This document shows, in pieces, positions 8,878-18,112 of a stretch of DNA of 64,000 nucleotides. Position numbers and translations under genes: made by a program. The notes beneath the pieces were generated by a model, which was given only the letters and a program-made list of their open reading frames with translations, ran no database searches and was not told where the DNA came from. The stretch is taken from NCBI GenBank assembly GCA_902800345.1, contig CADCDO010000003.1, positions 36,186 to 100,185 of the forward strand. Direction: 5' to 3'. Positions within the stretch are counted from its first letter, which is position 1. The number at the start of each line of letters is the position of its first letter. This stretch comes from Fibrobacter succinogenes (GTDB lineage: Bacteria > Fibrobacterota > Fibrobacteria > Fibrobacterales > Fibrobacteraceae).

Positions 8878-9510
8878 GTGAACAAGAGAAGGTTTGTTTG
8901 TGTGTTAGCTACTGTTTCGGCAATTGCCATGATTGTTGGATGTTTTTCTCTATTTCCAAAATTATTGCCCCTAGTCCTCACTTTCTTCGTGTTACTTGGG
9001 GTGTTGTTTATATTAAATAGAACGGTTTTAAAGAAATTATACAGTCAAAGAGATCCATTCAAGATTGGAGGCAAAGTTAGGAATGTTGATTATTTAATCA
9101 TCGGAGATATGATAAACCCTGCTACCATTATTCCTGCGAGTAAAACATTTGTACAAATAAAGGCTCCCAATCGTGGTTTACTAGTATCTTTTGAAATTCT
9201 GAGACATACTTCATCAATTCTTGACGAAGATAATGGAAATGTTATAATTGCCACCACTTTAAAAAATAAAACCGATGACAAATTCTCTGTTTTTGATATT
9301 CCTTTCCTTTATAATTTATCGATAAAAAAATTGGGCATAGAGCGACTCAGTAAATTGTCGCGATATCCTGCATTAATAAATCCTTTGTCATCAATTAAAT
9401 TAGTACTAAATCTAGATAAAAAAAACTGGAAGGAAACAGAGTGTCCAAATAAAGAAATTTCTATCTTTTGTACGGAACGCAATTTTAATTTGAGCTATTA
9501 TGAAAATTGA
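8878..9510 (+). CDS. Hypothetical membrane protein with two N-terminal TM segments
   Basis: About 210 residues; the family is not recognised. Two adjacent hydrophobic segments (about residues 7-25 and 29-48) anchor a soluble C-terminal part of about 155 residues. That part contains NVDYLIIGDMINPATIIP and an FEILRHTSSILDEDNGN segment. The segment looks like a Rossmann-like or SGNH-unrelated domain, but nothing catalytic can be identified. The GTG at 8878 is preferred because GAGGT lies 5-9 bases upstream; a TTG at 8866 would overlap the previous stop. It overlaps the flippase start by 11 bp, so it is probably co-translated with it and may act in glycan export or modification. Confidence 0.6.
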   Translation: MNKRRFVCVLATVSAIAMIVGCFSLFPKLLPLVLTFFVLLGVLFILNRTVLKKLYSQRDPFKIGGKVRNVDYLIIGDMINPATIIPASKTFVQIKAPNRGLLVSFEILRHTSSILDEDNGNVIIATTLKNKTDDKFSVFDIPFLYNLSIKKLGIERLSKLSRYPALINPLSSIKLVLNLDKKNWKETECPNKEISIFCTERNFNLSYYEN

Positions 9511-11041
9511 GCGAACAAAAAATGCATTCCGAAATATAGTATGGGGTGTGATTGAAAGGATTATTTCAATAGTTCTCCCTTTTGCTACTCGAACGATTCT
9601 TATAAAAAGCCTTGGGGCTGAATATCTTGGTCTTAACAGCTTATTTACGTCAATTCTTCATGTGCTAAGCATTTCTGAACTCGGAATAAGTTCGGCAATT
9701 GTTTTTAGCATGTACAAGCCGATTGCAGAAGATAATAACGAACTACTATGCGCTTTTTTGAATCTTTATCGAAAAATATATCTTATTATCGGCTCTATTA
9801 TACTTGTTGTGGGCCTCTTGATAGTACCCTTCTTGTCAAATTTGATAACAGGAGATATTCCGCCTGATGTAGATATACATATAATTTATTTGATATATCT
9901 TGCAAATACCGTTCTGAGCTATTATTTATTTGCCTATAAGCAGGCACTATTCTCAGCACATCAGAGGAACGATCTAATAAGCAAAAGAACAACGATTGTT
10001 TCGTTCTTTAGTAGTAGTTTACAGATAATTCTTTTGTTGTCTTTTAAAAATTACTATACCTATGTTTTTGTTATTCCTTTAGCTACTATACTCACCAATC
10101 TTTTGAATGCCTTCCTTGCTAATAAAATGTATCCCCAAATACAGTGCAGAGGAGAGGTTCCTGATTACGAAATAAAAGGAATCAAAAAAAGAGTGGCTGG
10201 GCTGGTTTCGTACAAGATTTACGGCGTAGTTTACTCTTCCGTTGGAACAATTGTTATATCGTCATTCCTTGGCTTGATTCCGCTTGCTATATACAACAAT
10301 TATTTTTATGTTCAAACAGCGATTATTGGTTTTTTAACCATTATCACAACTTCGATTACTGCGGGTATTGGGAATAAAATGATAACCAACAGTAAAGAAG
10401 AAAACTACAAAGATTTTATGAATTTTACTTTCGCTAATGGGTGGATTACAAGTTGGTGTGCGATTTGTTTGATAGCCTTGTACCAGCATTTTATGAGGAC
10501 TTGGGTTGGTGATGATCTTACATTTCCATTCCCGACCATGGTTCTAATTGTATTGTATTTTTATTTATCCAGAGTCACGAATATCACATTTACATATAGA
10601 GAGGCTGCTGGATTGTGGTGGGAAGATCGGTTTCGTCCGCTAGTTCTAACTGCGGTAAATCTGTTGCTGAGCTTAACACTAGTGCAGATTATTGGCATAA
10701 ATGGTGTTATGCTTTCAACGATTTTTTGCACAGTTGTCATAAGTATTCCATGGGGAACGTATATTTTGTTCAAAAACTATTTTAAGATATCTCCTAAAGA
10801 ATATTACAAAAGAATTTTCATATATGTATTTGTTACGGTTCTAATATCTTTTGCAACATTAATAATTTGTGATTTACTCCCATCAAGTGGTTGGTTGGTT
10901 TTAATTGCAAAATGCGGTATATGCCTGGTAATTCCTAATATTCTTTTTTGGATTGCTTTTAGAAAAGCAAAGGAATATTCGTATGTGGTTGTTCTGTGGA
11001 ATCGTGTAAGTAAGAAAATTTTGGCTAGACAGGCTAATTGA
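9500..11041 (+). CDS. Wzx-type oligosaccharide flippase (MOP superfamily)
   Basis: 513 residues with about 12-14 predicted membrane helices. The N-terminus (NIVWGVIERIISIVLPFATR, then LGAEYLGLNSLFTSILHVL) matches polysaccharide-biosynthesis transporters of the MOP/MVF superfamily. It should flip undecaprenyl-diphosphate-linked repeat units across the inner membrane for the Wzy-like polymerase at 3208. The presence of both supports a Wzx/Wzy-dependent route rather than an ABC exporter; no Wzm/Wzt genes are visible here. It overlaps the preceding gene by 11 bp. Confidence 0.87.
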   Translation: MKIERTKNAFRNIVWGVIERIISIVLPFATRTILIKSLGAEYLGLNSLFTSILHVLSISELGISSAIVFSMYKPIAEDNNELLCAFLNLYRKIYLIIGSIILVVGLLIVPFLSNLITGDIPPDVDIHIIYLIYLANTVLSYYLFAYKQALFSAHQRNDLISKRTTIVSFFSSSLQIILLLSFKNYYTYVFVIPLATILTNLLNAFLANKMYPQIQCRGEVPDYEIKGIKKRVAGLVSYKIYGVVYSSVGTIVISSFLGLIPLAIYNNYFYVQTAIIGFLTIITTSITAGIGNKMITNSKEENYKDFMNFTFANGWITSWCAICLIALYQHFMRTWVGDDLTFPFPTMVLIVLYFYLSRVTNITFTYREAAGLWWEDRFRPLVLTAVNLLLSLTLVQIIGINGVMLSTIFCTVVISIPWGTYILFKNYFKISPKEYYKRIFIYVFVTVLISFATLIICDLLPSSGWLVLIAKCGICLVIPNILFWIAFRKAKEYSYVVVLWNRVSKKILARQAN

Positions 11042-11066
11042 ATAAATACAAAAAGGATCTTTAAAA

Positions 11067-12224
11067 ATGAAATTTCATTTATTAATGCATTTGGATGGTG
11101 GTAACAGAGGTTGTGAGGCCATAACGAAAGCAACAGCTGTTTTGCTGAAAGAACCAGCAGCAAATATTATTGCATATACAAAAAATAAAGTTTTAGACAC
11201 GTTTCTAGGCATTGGCAATCTTTGTTCGCTGGTTCAAATGAGATTAACTTTTTTACAGAAAGTTTGTCGAAAACTTAGGTTTTATTTTGCTAAAAACATC
11301 GAGGATCATAAACGATTGTATTTTCATTATCATTATTTGCCTTATATGAAAAAAATCAGGCGTAATGACATGTATCTTTCGACTGGTGGCGATATGATGT
11401 GCTATGTTGACAATGAAGTTATTTATTCAAATAACTATTTGCATAAAAAAGGTGTCAAAACGATCCTGTGGGGATGTTCCATGGGCAAAGAAAATCTGAC
11501 TCCTGCAAAGTTAGATACATTAAAGAAATTTTCAGCAATATATGCACGAGAATCATTGTCGTACAATTTTTTTAAGGAAATTGGTCTAGAAAAAGTATTT
11601 CTACTTCCTGATCCTGCATTTGTCTTGGAACCGCACCCCTGTGAATTACCATCCGTTTTTAATGATGGTGATGTTGTTGGAATTAATGTTAGCAATTATA
11701 TTTTGAAAGATGAAAAACTTGATTCCAACGAAGCCAATCAGGTTTTACGTTTAATTTCTCATATAATTGATAATACGCCATATCGTATTCTTTTGATTCC
11801 GCATGTTTTCTGGAATACGCAAGACGATCGCATTGTTTCAAAAAAAATTAAATCAAAATATACAGCAAATCCAAGAGTGTCTATACTGAGTAGTGAAAAT
11901 CTCAATTATTGCGAAATTAGATATGTAATTTCAAAATGTAGATTTTTTATTGGCGCTCGAACTCATTCAGTAATATCTGCGTATTCTACGCTTGTGCCAA
12001 CGATTGCTCTTGGCTATTCGATTAAATCTCGTGGTATAGCAAAAGATGTTGGTTTGCCAGAGAACTTGGTTATTGATTTTAGAGATGATTTAAATGATTC
12101 TGTTTTATTGAATGCTTTCCTGTATTTGGAGAATAATGAAGACCAAATTAGATTAATCTTGGCACAGAAAATACCGCCATATGTAAAACAGCTGGAAAAC
12201 TTTGATTTTAAGAAGATGATGTAG
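11067..12224 (+). CDS. Polysaccharide pyruvyl transferase family protein
   Basis: 385 residues of the CsaB/WcaK-type pyruvyltransferase fold. It begins FHLLMHLDGGNRGCEAITKA (the glycine-rich NxGCEA start), followed by YLSTGGDMMCYVDN near 110, ILWGCSMGKENLTP near 135 and ARESLSYNFF. A GARTHSVISAY motif near residue 299 is typical. Members ketal-link pyruvate from phosphoenolpyruvate to a sugar, adding negative charge. It is the last AT-rich gene of the first block. A ribosome-binding AAGGA lies at 11052-11056. Confidence 0.88.
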   Translation: MKFHLLMHLDGGNRGCEAITKATAVLLKEPAANIIAYTKNKVLDTFLGIGNLCSLVQMRLTFLQKVCRKLRFYFAKNIEDHKRLYFHYHYLPYMKKIRRNDMYLSTGGDMMCYVDNEVIYSNNYLHKKGVKTILWGCSMGKENLTPAKLDTLKKFSAIYARESLSYNFFKEIGLEKVFLLPDPAFVLEPHPCELPSVFNDGDVVGINVSNYILKDEKLDSNEANQVLRLISHIIDNTPYRILLIPHVFWNTQDDRIVSKKIKSKYTANPRVSILSSENLNYCEIRYVISKCRFFIGARTHSVISAYSTLVPTIALGYSIKSRGIAKDVGLPENLVIDFRDDLNDSVLLNAFLYLENNEDQIRLILAQKIPPYVKQLENFDFKKMM

Positions 12225-12391
12225 TAAACATTCTCTATGCAGTACTATAACATTGACAATAAACATTCTGAATGGTTATTGAATCTAATAATATTTTTTA
12301 GAAAAATTTGGCTATATGAAAGAGAACTTTGAATAAAACAGTATATCGTAAATTTCTAACAAAAGAGTGGCTTAAAAGGATTAAATATTCT
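12225..12391. other. Intergenic junction between AT-rich locus and rfbDCB
   Basis: 167 bp, very AT-rich, with no convincing gene. A TTGACA at 12253-12258 could be a -35 box, but no good -10 lies 16-18 bp downstream. It marks an abrupt change from AT-rich to ordinary base composition at 12392, a likely recombination border. Confidence 0.5.
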
Positions 12392-13315
12392 ATGAAATTC
12401 TTTGTAACAGGAGTGGGTGGCCAGCTAGGTCACGATGTAATGAACGAACTTGCCAAGCGCGGCCATACGGGCGTGGGCTCCGACATGGTTCCAGCCTACA
12501 GCGGTGTTGCCGATGGATCAGCCGTGACGACGATGCCCTACGTGCAGCTTGACATTACGGATGCCGCCGCTGTCGAAAAGGCGATTTCCGAAGTGAATCC
12601 CGATGCGGTGATCCATTGCGCCGCCTGGACTGCGGTCGATATGGCCGAAGATGATGCGAACGTGGCGAAAGTCCGCGCGGTAAACGCTGGCGGCACGCAG
12701 AACATCGCGAACGCCTGCAAAAAGCTCGGTTGCAAGATGACTTACATCAGCACCGACTACGTGTTCGACGGCCAGGGTACGGAACCCTGGAAGCCAAATT
12801 GCAAGGATTACAAGCCTCTGAACGTTTATGGTCAGACTAAACTCGAAGGCGAACTCGCCGTCAGCGGGACGCTCGAAAAGTATTTCATCGTGCGTATCGC
12901 ATGGGTGTTCGGCCTCAACGGCAAGAACTTCATCAAGACTATGTTGAACGTGGGCAAGACCCACGACACCGTGCGTGTAGTGAACGACCAGATCGGTACG
13001 CCGACGTACACGCTTGACCTTTCGCGCTTGCTCATCGACATGAACGAAACCGAAAAGTACGGCTACTACCATGCGACAAACGAGGGCGGGTTCATCAGCT
13101 GGTATGACTTTACCTGTGAAATCTACAAGCAGGCCGGCATGGCGACGAAGGTTGTTCCGGTGACCACCGCCGAATACGGTCTTTCAAAGGCGGCGCGCCC
13201 GTTCAACAGCAGGCTCGACAAGAGCAAGCTCGTGGAAGCCGGATTCAAGCAGCTTCCCACATGGCAGGATGCCCTCTCGAGATATTTAAAAGAAATAGGA
13301 GAAATCAATGGGTAA
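12392..13315 (+). CDS. rfbD: dTDP-4-dehydrorhamnose reductase
   Basis: About 307 residues, a short-chain dehydrogenase. The N-terminal NADPH loop is FFVTGVGGQLGHDVM; the catalytic YxxxK lies in VYGQTKLEGE near residue 150, with a STDYVFDG motif near 128. It reduces dTDP-4-keto-L-rhamnose to dTDP-L-rhamnose, the last step of the pathway. ATG 12392 gives the canonical Rossmann start; an upstream TTG would add 21 AT-rich residues unlike the family. It is followed by rfbC with an 8-bp overlap. Confidence 0.93.
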   Translation: MKFFVTGVGGQLGHDVMNELAKRGHTGVGSDMVPAYSGVADGSAVTTMPYVQLDITDAAAVEKAISEVNPDAVIHCAAWTAVDMAEDDANVAKVRAVNAGGTQNIANACKKLGCKMTYISTDYVFDGQGTEPWKPNCKDYKPLNVYGQTKLEGELAVSGTLEKYFIVRIAWVFGLNGKNFIKTMLNVGKTHDTVRVVNDQIGTPTYTLDLSRLLIDMNETEKYGYYHATNEGGFISWYDFTCEIYKQAGMATKVVPVTTAEYGLSKAARPFNSRLDKSKLVEAGFKQLPTWQDALSRYLKEIGEING

Positions 13316-13871
13316 GTTTAACTTCATCAAGACGTCCATCGAGGGCGTGACGATTATCGAGCCGACGGTCTTTGGCGACCAGCGCGGTTATTTCATGGAA
13401 ACCTACAACAAGGCGGAATTTGACGCTGCGGGCCTTAACATGGTCTTTGTGCAGGACAACGAATCCAAAAGCAAGAAGGGTGTGCTCCGCGGTCTGCATT
13501 TCCAGAAGAAGAATCCGCAGGGCAAGCTCGTTCGCGTGATTGATGGCGAGGTCTTTGACGTGGCTGTAGATTTGCGCAAGGGTAGCCCAACTTTCGGCAA
13601 GTGGGAGGGCGTTGTGCTTTCTGCCGAAAACAAGAAGCAGTTCTACATTCCTGAAGGGTTTGCCCACGGTTTCGTGGTGCTTAGCGAGACGGCGACGTTC
13701 GTGTACAAGTGTACGCGCCTTTATGACCCTAAGGATGAAGGAGGCCTCATGTGGAACGATCCTGAAATCGGTATCGAATGGCCGGTGGGTAACGGCTTTG
13801 AGCCGCTTTTGAGTGAAAAAGACACTAAGAACCCGGCCCTCAAGGATTTGGGATTCGCGTTCGATCTTTAA
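13308..13871 (+). CDS. rfbC: dTDP-4-dehydrorhamnose 3,5-epimerase
   Basis: 187-residue cupin-fold epimerase. The family signatures are present: GVLRGLHFQ with the catalytic histidine, VRVIDGEVFDVAVDLR, and FYIPEGFAHGF. FVYKCTRLYDP supplies the second active-site region. It epimerises C3 and C5 of dTDP-4-keto-6-deoxy-glucose. The ATG lies within the 3' end of rfbD (8-bp overlap), so the pair is translationally coupled. A short hairpin separates it from rfbB. Confidence 0.95.
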   Translation: MGKFNFIKTSIEGVTIIEPTVFGDQRGYFMETYNKAEFDAAGLNMVFVQDNESKSKKGVLRGLHFQKKNPQGKLVRVIDGEVFDVAVDLRKGSPTFGKWEGVVLSAENKKQFYIPEGFAHGFVVLSETATFVYKCTRLYDPKDEGGLMWNDPEIGIEWPVGNGFEPLLSEKDTKNPALKDLGFAFDL

Positions 13872-13881
13872 ATTAAAGAGA

Positions 13882-13915
13882 TCCTTCGGCAAAGAGCCCT
13901 GAGCTTGCCGAAGGA
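13882..13915 (+). repeat. Intergenic hairpin between rfbC and rfbB
   Basis: A perfect 11-bp inverted repeat, TCCTTCGGCAA (13882-13892) and TTGCCGAAGGA (13905-13915), around a 12-nt loop. There is no T-run, so it is more likely an RNA stabiliser or a dispersed palindrome than a full terminator. Confidence 0.75.
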
Positions 13916-13946
13916 ACTCGGATTACGCAATAAAAAAGGTTTTATC

Positions 13947-15080
13947 ATGAAGAATATCGTCATCACCGGTGGTGCTGGGTTTATCGGGAGCCATGTCGTT
14001 CGCCTGTTCGTGAACAAGTACCCCGAGTACAAGATCATTAACCTCGACAAGCTGACCTACGCAGGCAATCTAGCTAACCTCAAGGATATCGAAGGCAAGC
14101 CAAACTACAAGTTCGTGAAGATGGACATCTGCGACTTCGATGCCTTCTACAAGCTCATGCAGGACGAAAAAGTCGATGGCATTATCCACCTGGCTGCCGA
14201 AAGCCACGTGGACCGTTCCATCAAGGATCCGTTTACCTTCGCGAAGACGAACGTGATGGGCACTTTGAGCCTTTTGCAGGCCGCGAAGCTCTACTGGGAA
14301 TCCCTCCCCGAAAAGTACGAAGGCAAGCGTTTCTATCATATTTCTACCGATGAAGTTTATGGTGCCCTCAAGATGAACCACCCGGAAGGCATTACGCCCC
14401 CGTTCACGACGACCGCTAGCTCCAGCGAGCATCACCTGGCCTACGGTGACGACTTCTTCTACGAAACGACGAAGTACACGCCGCATAGCCCGTATTCCGC
14501 TTCTAAGGCAGGCTCCGACCACTTTGTTCGCGCGTTCCACGACACCTACGGCATGCCGACTATCGTGACAAACTGCTCCAACAACTACGGTCCGTACCAG
14601 TTCCCCGAGAAGCTCATCCCGCTGTTCATCAACAACATTCGCCACAAGAAGCCGCTTCCGGTTTACGGCAAGGGCGAGAATGTGCGTGACTGGCTCTTCG
14701 TCGAAGACCATGCCCGCGCCATCAACGTGATTTTCCATAACGGAAAGATAGCCGAGACATACAACATCGGCGGTTTTAATGAATGGAAAAACATCGACAT
14801 TATCAAGGTCGTCATCAAGACCGTCGATAAGCTCTTGGGTCGCGCGGAAGGCGAAGACATGAACTTGATTACCTATGTGACGGATCGCCTGGGCCACGAC
14901 GCCCGCTACGCGATTGACTCCACCAAGCTCCAGAAGGAATTGGGCTGGGAACCGTCTCTACAGTTCGAGGAAGGCATCGAAAAGACAGTGCGCTGGTATC
15001 TCGACAACCAGGAATGGCTCGACAACATCACGAGCGGTGACTACGAAAAGTATTACGAAAAAATGTACGGGAATCGCTAA
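13947..15080 (+). CDS. rfbB: dTDP-glucose 4,6-dehydratase
   Basis: About 377 residues, an extended SDR. The NAD loop is ITGGAGFIGSH; the STDEVYGAL motif near residue 137 holds the catalytic Thr-Asp-Glu triad, and YSASKAGSDH near 187 provides Tyr and Lys. It converts dTDP-glucose to dTDP-4-keto-6-deoxyglucose, the step before rfbC. ATG 13947 starts exactly at the Rossmann strand. The gene order D-C-B lacks rfbA, the glucose-1-phosphate thymidylyltransferase, which must lie elsewhere. It is followed by a strong terminator. Confidence 0.95.
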   Translation: MKNIVITGGAGFIGSHVVRLFVNKYPEYKIINLDKLTYAGNLANLKDIEGKPNYKFVKMDICDFDAFYKLMQDEKVDGIIHLAAESHVDRSIKDPFTFAKTNVMGTLSLLQAAKLYWESLPEKYEGKRFYHISTDEVYGALKMNHPEGITPPFTTTASSSEHHLAYGDDFFYETTKYTPHSPYSASKAGSDHFVRAFHDTYGMPTIVTNCSNNYGPYQFPEKLIPLFINNIRHKKPLPVYGKGENVRDWLFVEDHARAINVIFHNGKIAETYNIGGFNEWKNIDIIKVVIKTVDKLLGRAEGEDMNLITYVTDRLGHDARYAIDSTKLQKELGWEPSLQFEEGIEKTVRWYLDNQEWLDNITSGDYEKYYEKMYGNR

Positions 15081-15124
15081 TTAAAGCTTCTCCGTAATCA
15101 AGGCTGCTCAATGCCCGAGTTTTG

Positions 15125-15148
15125 ACACCCCGCTCCGCGGGGTGTTTT
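15125..15148 (+). terminator. Rho-independent terminator after rfbB
   Basis: A 9-bp GC-rich stem, ACACCCCGC / GCGGGGTGT, with a TCC loop, followed by TTT. It lies 44 bp after the rfbB stop and directly abuts covarying element copy A. Confidence 0.85.
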
Positions 15149-15334
15149 GCGTTAGGCCTCCAGCCACTTGGCAACTCTGTTGCCTTAGTGACTATGGCAC
15201 GCGTTAGGGATGGAAGCCCGGAGGGCCGGCAGGGCGGTAGTGTCCGGCGCTCGGCCCTCTAGGCGGGGGAGCCGTGGGGTGACGCCGCGGTTCCGTGCTG
15301 CGAGAGCCCACCCCTGCGTAGCAGGGAACGCCCG
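15149..15334 (+). repeat. Covarying structured repeat, copy A (long form)
   Basis: The core runs 15201-15334, starting GCGTTAGGGATGGAAGCC and ending GGGAACGCCCG. A 52-bp 5' extension starts GCGTTAGGCCTCC and contains a GGCAAC-tct-GTTGCC hairpin. The stems match copies B, C and D in position but not in sequence. The main hairpin here is GGAGCCGTGG / CCGCGGTTCC with loop GGTGACG. Confidence 0.85.
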
Positions 15335-15367
15335 GTATCTCAAAAATCCCTTCCAAATATTCAACTC

Positions 15368-15384
15368 CTGACACTTAGTGTCAG
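15368..15384. promoter_or_regulatory. 17-bp palindrome upstream of the gene fragment
   Basis: CTGACAC-TTA-GTGTCAG is a perfect 7-bp inverted repeat 47 bp before the fnlA-like fragment. It has the form of an operator or small hairpin. It is absent in front of the intact copy at 18232. Function unknown. Confidence 0.4.
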
Positions 15385-15430
15385 GCTAAATTTGTATCTT
15401 TTGCTTGCAAATTGTTGACAAGGACCTTTT

Positions 15431-15616
15431 ATGTCAAATTCCATTTTCGATGGTAAGACTCTCCTGATTACCGGCGACACGGGCAGTTTCGGCAATGCCG
15501 TGCTCAACCGCTTCCTCCAGACGGATATCGGCGAAATCCGCATTTTCAGCCGCGACGAGAAAAAACAGGACGACATGCGCCACGAGTTCCAGGCCAAGTG
15601 CCCCGAGGCTGCCGCA
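15431..15616 (+). pseudogene. 5' fragment of the fnlA/capE gene (duplication)
   Basis: About 185 bp nearly identical to the start of the intact gene at 18232, from the ATG through the codons for CPEAA. After that the sequence diverges completely and the frame closes at 15619. The NAD-binding loop reads ITGDTGSFGNAV here, against ITGGTGSFGNAV in the intact copy. The stretch upstream (TTTTGCTTGCAAA) also resembles the intact gene's leader. The fragment is therefore the left-hand duplicate bordering the inserted MBOAT/SGNH pair. Confidence 0.9.
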
Positions 15617-15678
15617 TAAGGAAGAAAGTTCGATTAAGAAACCGGTTTTTCCTGTCGGAAAAAAACGACCACTTTAAT

Positions 15679-17097
15679 ATGATTTACAACTCTTTTAGTT
15701 TTATCATTATTTATCCGTTTATTTTTTTGCTGTATTATCTTATTCCGGCAAAATTTAGAAGAACAAGAAATGGCTTCTTACTTGTTACGAGTTATTTGCT
15801 CTATCTGAATTGGAAACCTGTATATGCGCTTATTTTATTTGGCGTTACGCTCATTACATTCTATGGTGCCAAGCTTCTAGAGAAATCCAACAACCATCGA
15901 AAACTTGTCTTAAATGTTTCTGTTTTTTTTACAATCCTTCCTCTGCTGTTCTTTAAGTATTTCAATTTTGCAAATGAAATTATTTTTCAGGTCCTTTCAT
16001 TTTTGGGAGTGCGATTTAATCTTGTTGGCTTAAATTGGGCTGTCCCTATAGGAATATCGTTTTTCACGTTTCAAGCCTTAGGATATTTGTGGGATGTTTA
16101 CTATAAAAAAATAAAGTCAGAAAAGGATTTTTTTGTTTATTCGTTGTTTGTATCCTTCTTCCCGTCGATTCTTTCTGGTCCCATAAACAAAGCTTCTCTG
16201 ATTTTACCGCAGTTACATAATCTACGCAAACAGTTTGACTATCCCAAAGTTGTAGTGGGCTTAAAATATCTCTTGTGGGGGATGTTTATGAAAACCGTTG
16301 TTGCAGACAGGGCTGGATTATATGTAGATACAATTCTTCCGAATTATATGAACTACACTGGAATTACCTGCATGGTTGCTGTATTTTTCTACGCAGTTCA
16401 GATTTATGCTGATTTCGCGGGGTATTCTCTAATGGCAATTGGCGTTGGTAAAACGCTCGGTTTTGAATTGACCGAAAATTTTCGAAGGCCATATTTTTCT
16501 TTTAGTGTAACTGATTTTTGGAGGCGGTGGCACATTTCTTTGTCAATTTGGTTGAAAGACTATGTTTATATCCCGTTAGGTGGAAGCAGATGCTCAAAAC
16601 CAAGAAATTATCTAAACATTTTAATAACTTTCCTTGTTAGTGGAATTTGGCATGGCGCAAACTGGACGTTTATTATTTGGGGACTTTTGCATGGATTTTT
16701 CCAAGTCATTGAAAAAATGCTAGGACAGCAAAAGTGTAATTATAATTGGTTTGGAAAAACAATTAAGATTGTCGTTACATTTGTTCTTGTTAGTTTCGCT
16801 TGGATTTTCTTTAGAATGCCAACATTGTCTAGTGCTCTCGGTGTTATAAAACGAATTTTTGATGTAAGTCTTCCGAAAACTATTTATACTGGTAGTATTA
16901 CAATTTTCTCGTTTATGCTTTTGGGGACAATGATTTTATTTATAAAAGATTCTGCTGATGAGTTCTTGCCAAATAAGTTAAAATTTTTCAACAATTCAAA
17001 TGTCATTGTTCGTTGGTTATCGTATATAGCATGCATGATTTCCATTATGCTTGCAGGCGTATTCAGTGCAGATCAATTTATTTATGCGAATTTTTAG
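15679..17097 (+). CDS. MBOAT-family O-acyltransferase (AlgI/DltB-like)
   Basis: About 472 residues with around ten membrane helices. Diagnostic motifs are PVGISFFTFQALGYLWDVY, FWRRWHISLSIWLKDYVYIP and GIWHGANWTFIIWGLLHG, which holds the catalytic membrane histidine. MBOAT proteins of this class move an acyl group across the inner membrane to an exported polysaccharide, together with a periplasmic SGNH partner, here the next gene. ATG 15679 was chosen because the region upstream is the gene fragment. It is AT-rich, unlike both flanks, and therefore probably acquired. Confidence 0.9.
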   Translation: MIYNSFSFIIIYPFIFLLYYLIPAKFRRTRNGFLLVTSYLLYLNWKPVYALILFGVTLITFYGAKLLEKSNNHRKLVLNVSVFFTILPLLFFKYFNFANEIIFQVLSFLGVRFNLVGLNWAVPIGISFFTFQALGYLWDVYYKKIKSEKDFFVYSLFVSFFPSILSGPINKASLILPQLHNLRKQFDYPKVVVGLKYLLWGMFMKTVVADRAGLYVDTILPNYMNYTGITCMVAVFFYAVQIYADFAGYSLMAIGVGKTLGFELTENFRRPYFSFSVTDFWRRWHISLSIWLKDYVYIPLGGSRCSKPRNYLNILITFLVSGIWHGANWTFIIWGLLHGFFQVIEKMLGQQKCNYNWFGKTIKIVVTFVLVSFAWIFFRMPTLSSALGVIKRIFDVSLPKTIYTGSITIFSFMLLGTMILFIKDSADEFLPNKLKFFNNSNVIVRWLSYIACMISIMLAGVFSADQFIYANF

Positions 17098-17112
17098 TTG
17101 GGAGAATGGAAA

Positions 17113-18036
17113 ATGGCTCAAATTAAGTTTATTCGCAAAATAGCTCTTTTTTTCTTGATCTTGATTATTTTAGATTTATCACTCGGACAAGTCTTTAACT
17201 ATATGTCCGTCCATTCAAAGGGCGGTTACGTCGCTCATCACAATCATATTATTGATAAAACTCATGAAGATATTTTAATTTTCGGTTCGTCAAGAGCAAT
17301 TCATCATTACAATCCTGAGATAATATCCAAAGACTTAAATATGACCTGTTATAACGCAGGTCAAGATGGAAATGGAATCATTTTGTTTTATGGCTGGTGG
17401 AAACTCATAAGTCAACGTTATTTTCCTAAATTAATCATTTACGATGTTACTCCAGAATTTGATTTGCAAAAAAATGACAACCATAAATATATTGGTTGGT
17501 TAAAAGAGTTGTACGATAGGGAGCCAATTCCAGAAATATTTGAAGCTGTAGATAATACCGAACGTGTAAAAATGCTAAGTAGAACTTATCGATACAATTC
17601 AAAATTTCAACAGATAGCGGCAGATTATTTTCATCCAATTTACAAGGTAAAAGGGAATGGATTCCTGCCTTTGAATGGTGTTCTAGACACGATGCGGATT
17701 GCAAAGAGTAAAACTGAAAATAGAATTCAATTTGACTCTTTGAAAATTAATTACTTGGCTAAATTTATTGAAGAAGTTGGTGAAAGTCAGATTGTTTTCG
17801 TCCATTCTCCCATATGGTACGGTCTCGATACTGCGAAGTTGCAACCTATAAAAGAACTATGTGCAAAGAATAATGTTCCATTTTTTGATTACTCAAATGA
17901 TTCAGAGTTCGTCCATAACAACGATCTATTTAAAGATGGAGCACATTTAAATGCCAAAGGTGCAGATGCTTTTACGGCGAAGTTTGTGGGCGATTTAAAA
18001 AGAAAAAGCTTTCTTAGGGGTGCTTCGAAAAAATAG
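17113..18036 (+). CDS. SGNH/DltD-like partner of the MBOAT acyltransferase
   Basis: About 307 residues. A single N-terminal membrane anchor (residues 8-28) is followed by a periplasmic domain. It carries an ILIFGSSRAIHHY block near residue 57, where GSS holds the nucleophile, and a DGAHLNAKGADAF block near 275 with the Asp/His pair of SGNH hydrolases. Such proteins (AlgJ/AlgX, DltD, PatB-like) complete acyl transfer to the glycan. ATG 17113 follows GGGAGA; it begins 15 bp after the MBOAT stop. Specificity, acetyl or another acyl group, cannot be told. Confidence 0.8.
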   Translation: MAQIKFIRKIALFFLILIILDLSLGQVFNYMSVHSKGGYVAHHNHIIDKTHEDILIFGSSRAIHHYNPEIISKDLNMTCYNAGQDGNGIILFYGWWKLISQRYFPKLIIYDVTPEFDLQKNDNHKYIGWLKELYDREPIPEIFEAVDNTERVKMLSRTYRYNSKFQQIAADYFHPIYKVKGNGFLPLNGVLDTMRIAKSKTENRIQFDSLKINYLAKFIEEVGESQIVFVHSPIWYGLDTAKLQPIKELCAKNNVPFFDYSNDSEFVHNNDLFKDGAHLNAKGADAFTAKFVGDLKRKSFLRGASKK

Positions 18037-18079
18037 TGAAATATTTTCGTTGTTTAGGTTGAATGTGAATGAATTTTTA

Positions 18080-18112
18080 TGCGCGAGAGCTTGCCCCAGC
18101 GTAGCAGGAATG
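18080..18112 (+). repeat. Covarying structured repeat, degenerate 3' piece (copy G)
   Basis: ATGCGCGAGAGCTTGCCCC followed by AGCGTAGCAGG resembles the conserved CGAGAGCCC linker and the last stem of the family. It lies 43 bp after the SGNH gene in the same orientation. The terminal GGAACGCC is decayed to GGAATGC. Confidence 0.6.
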
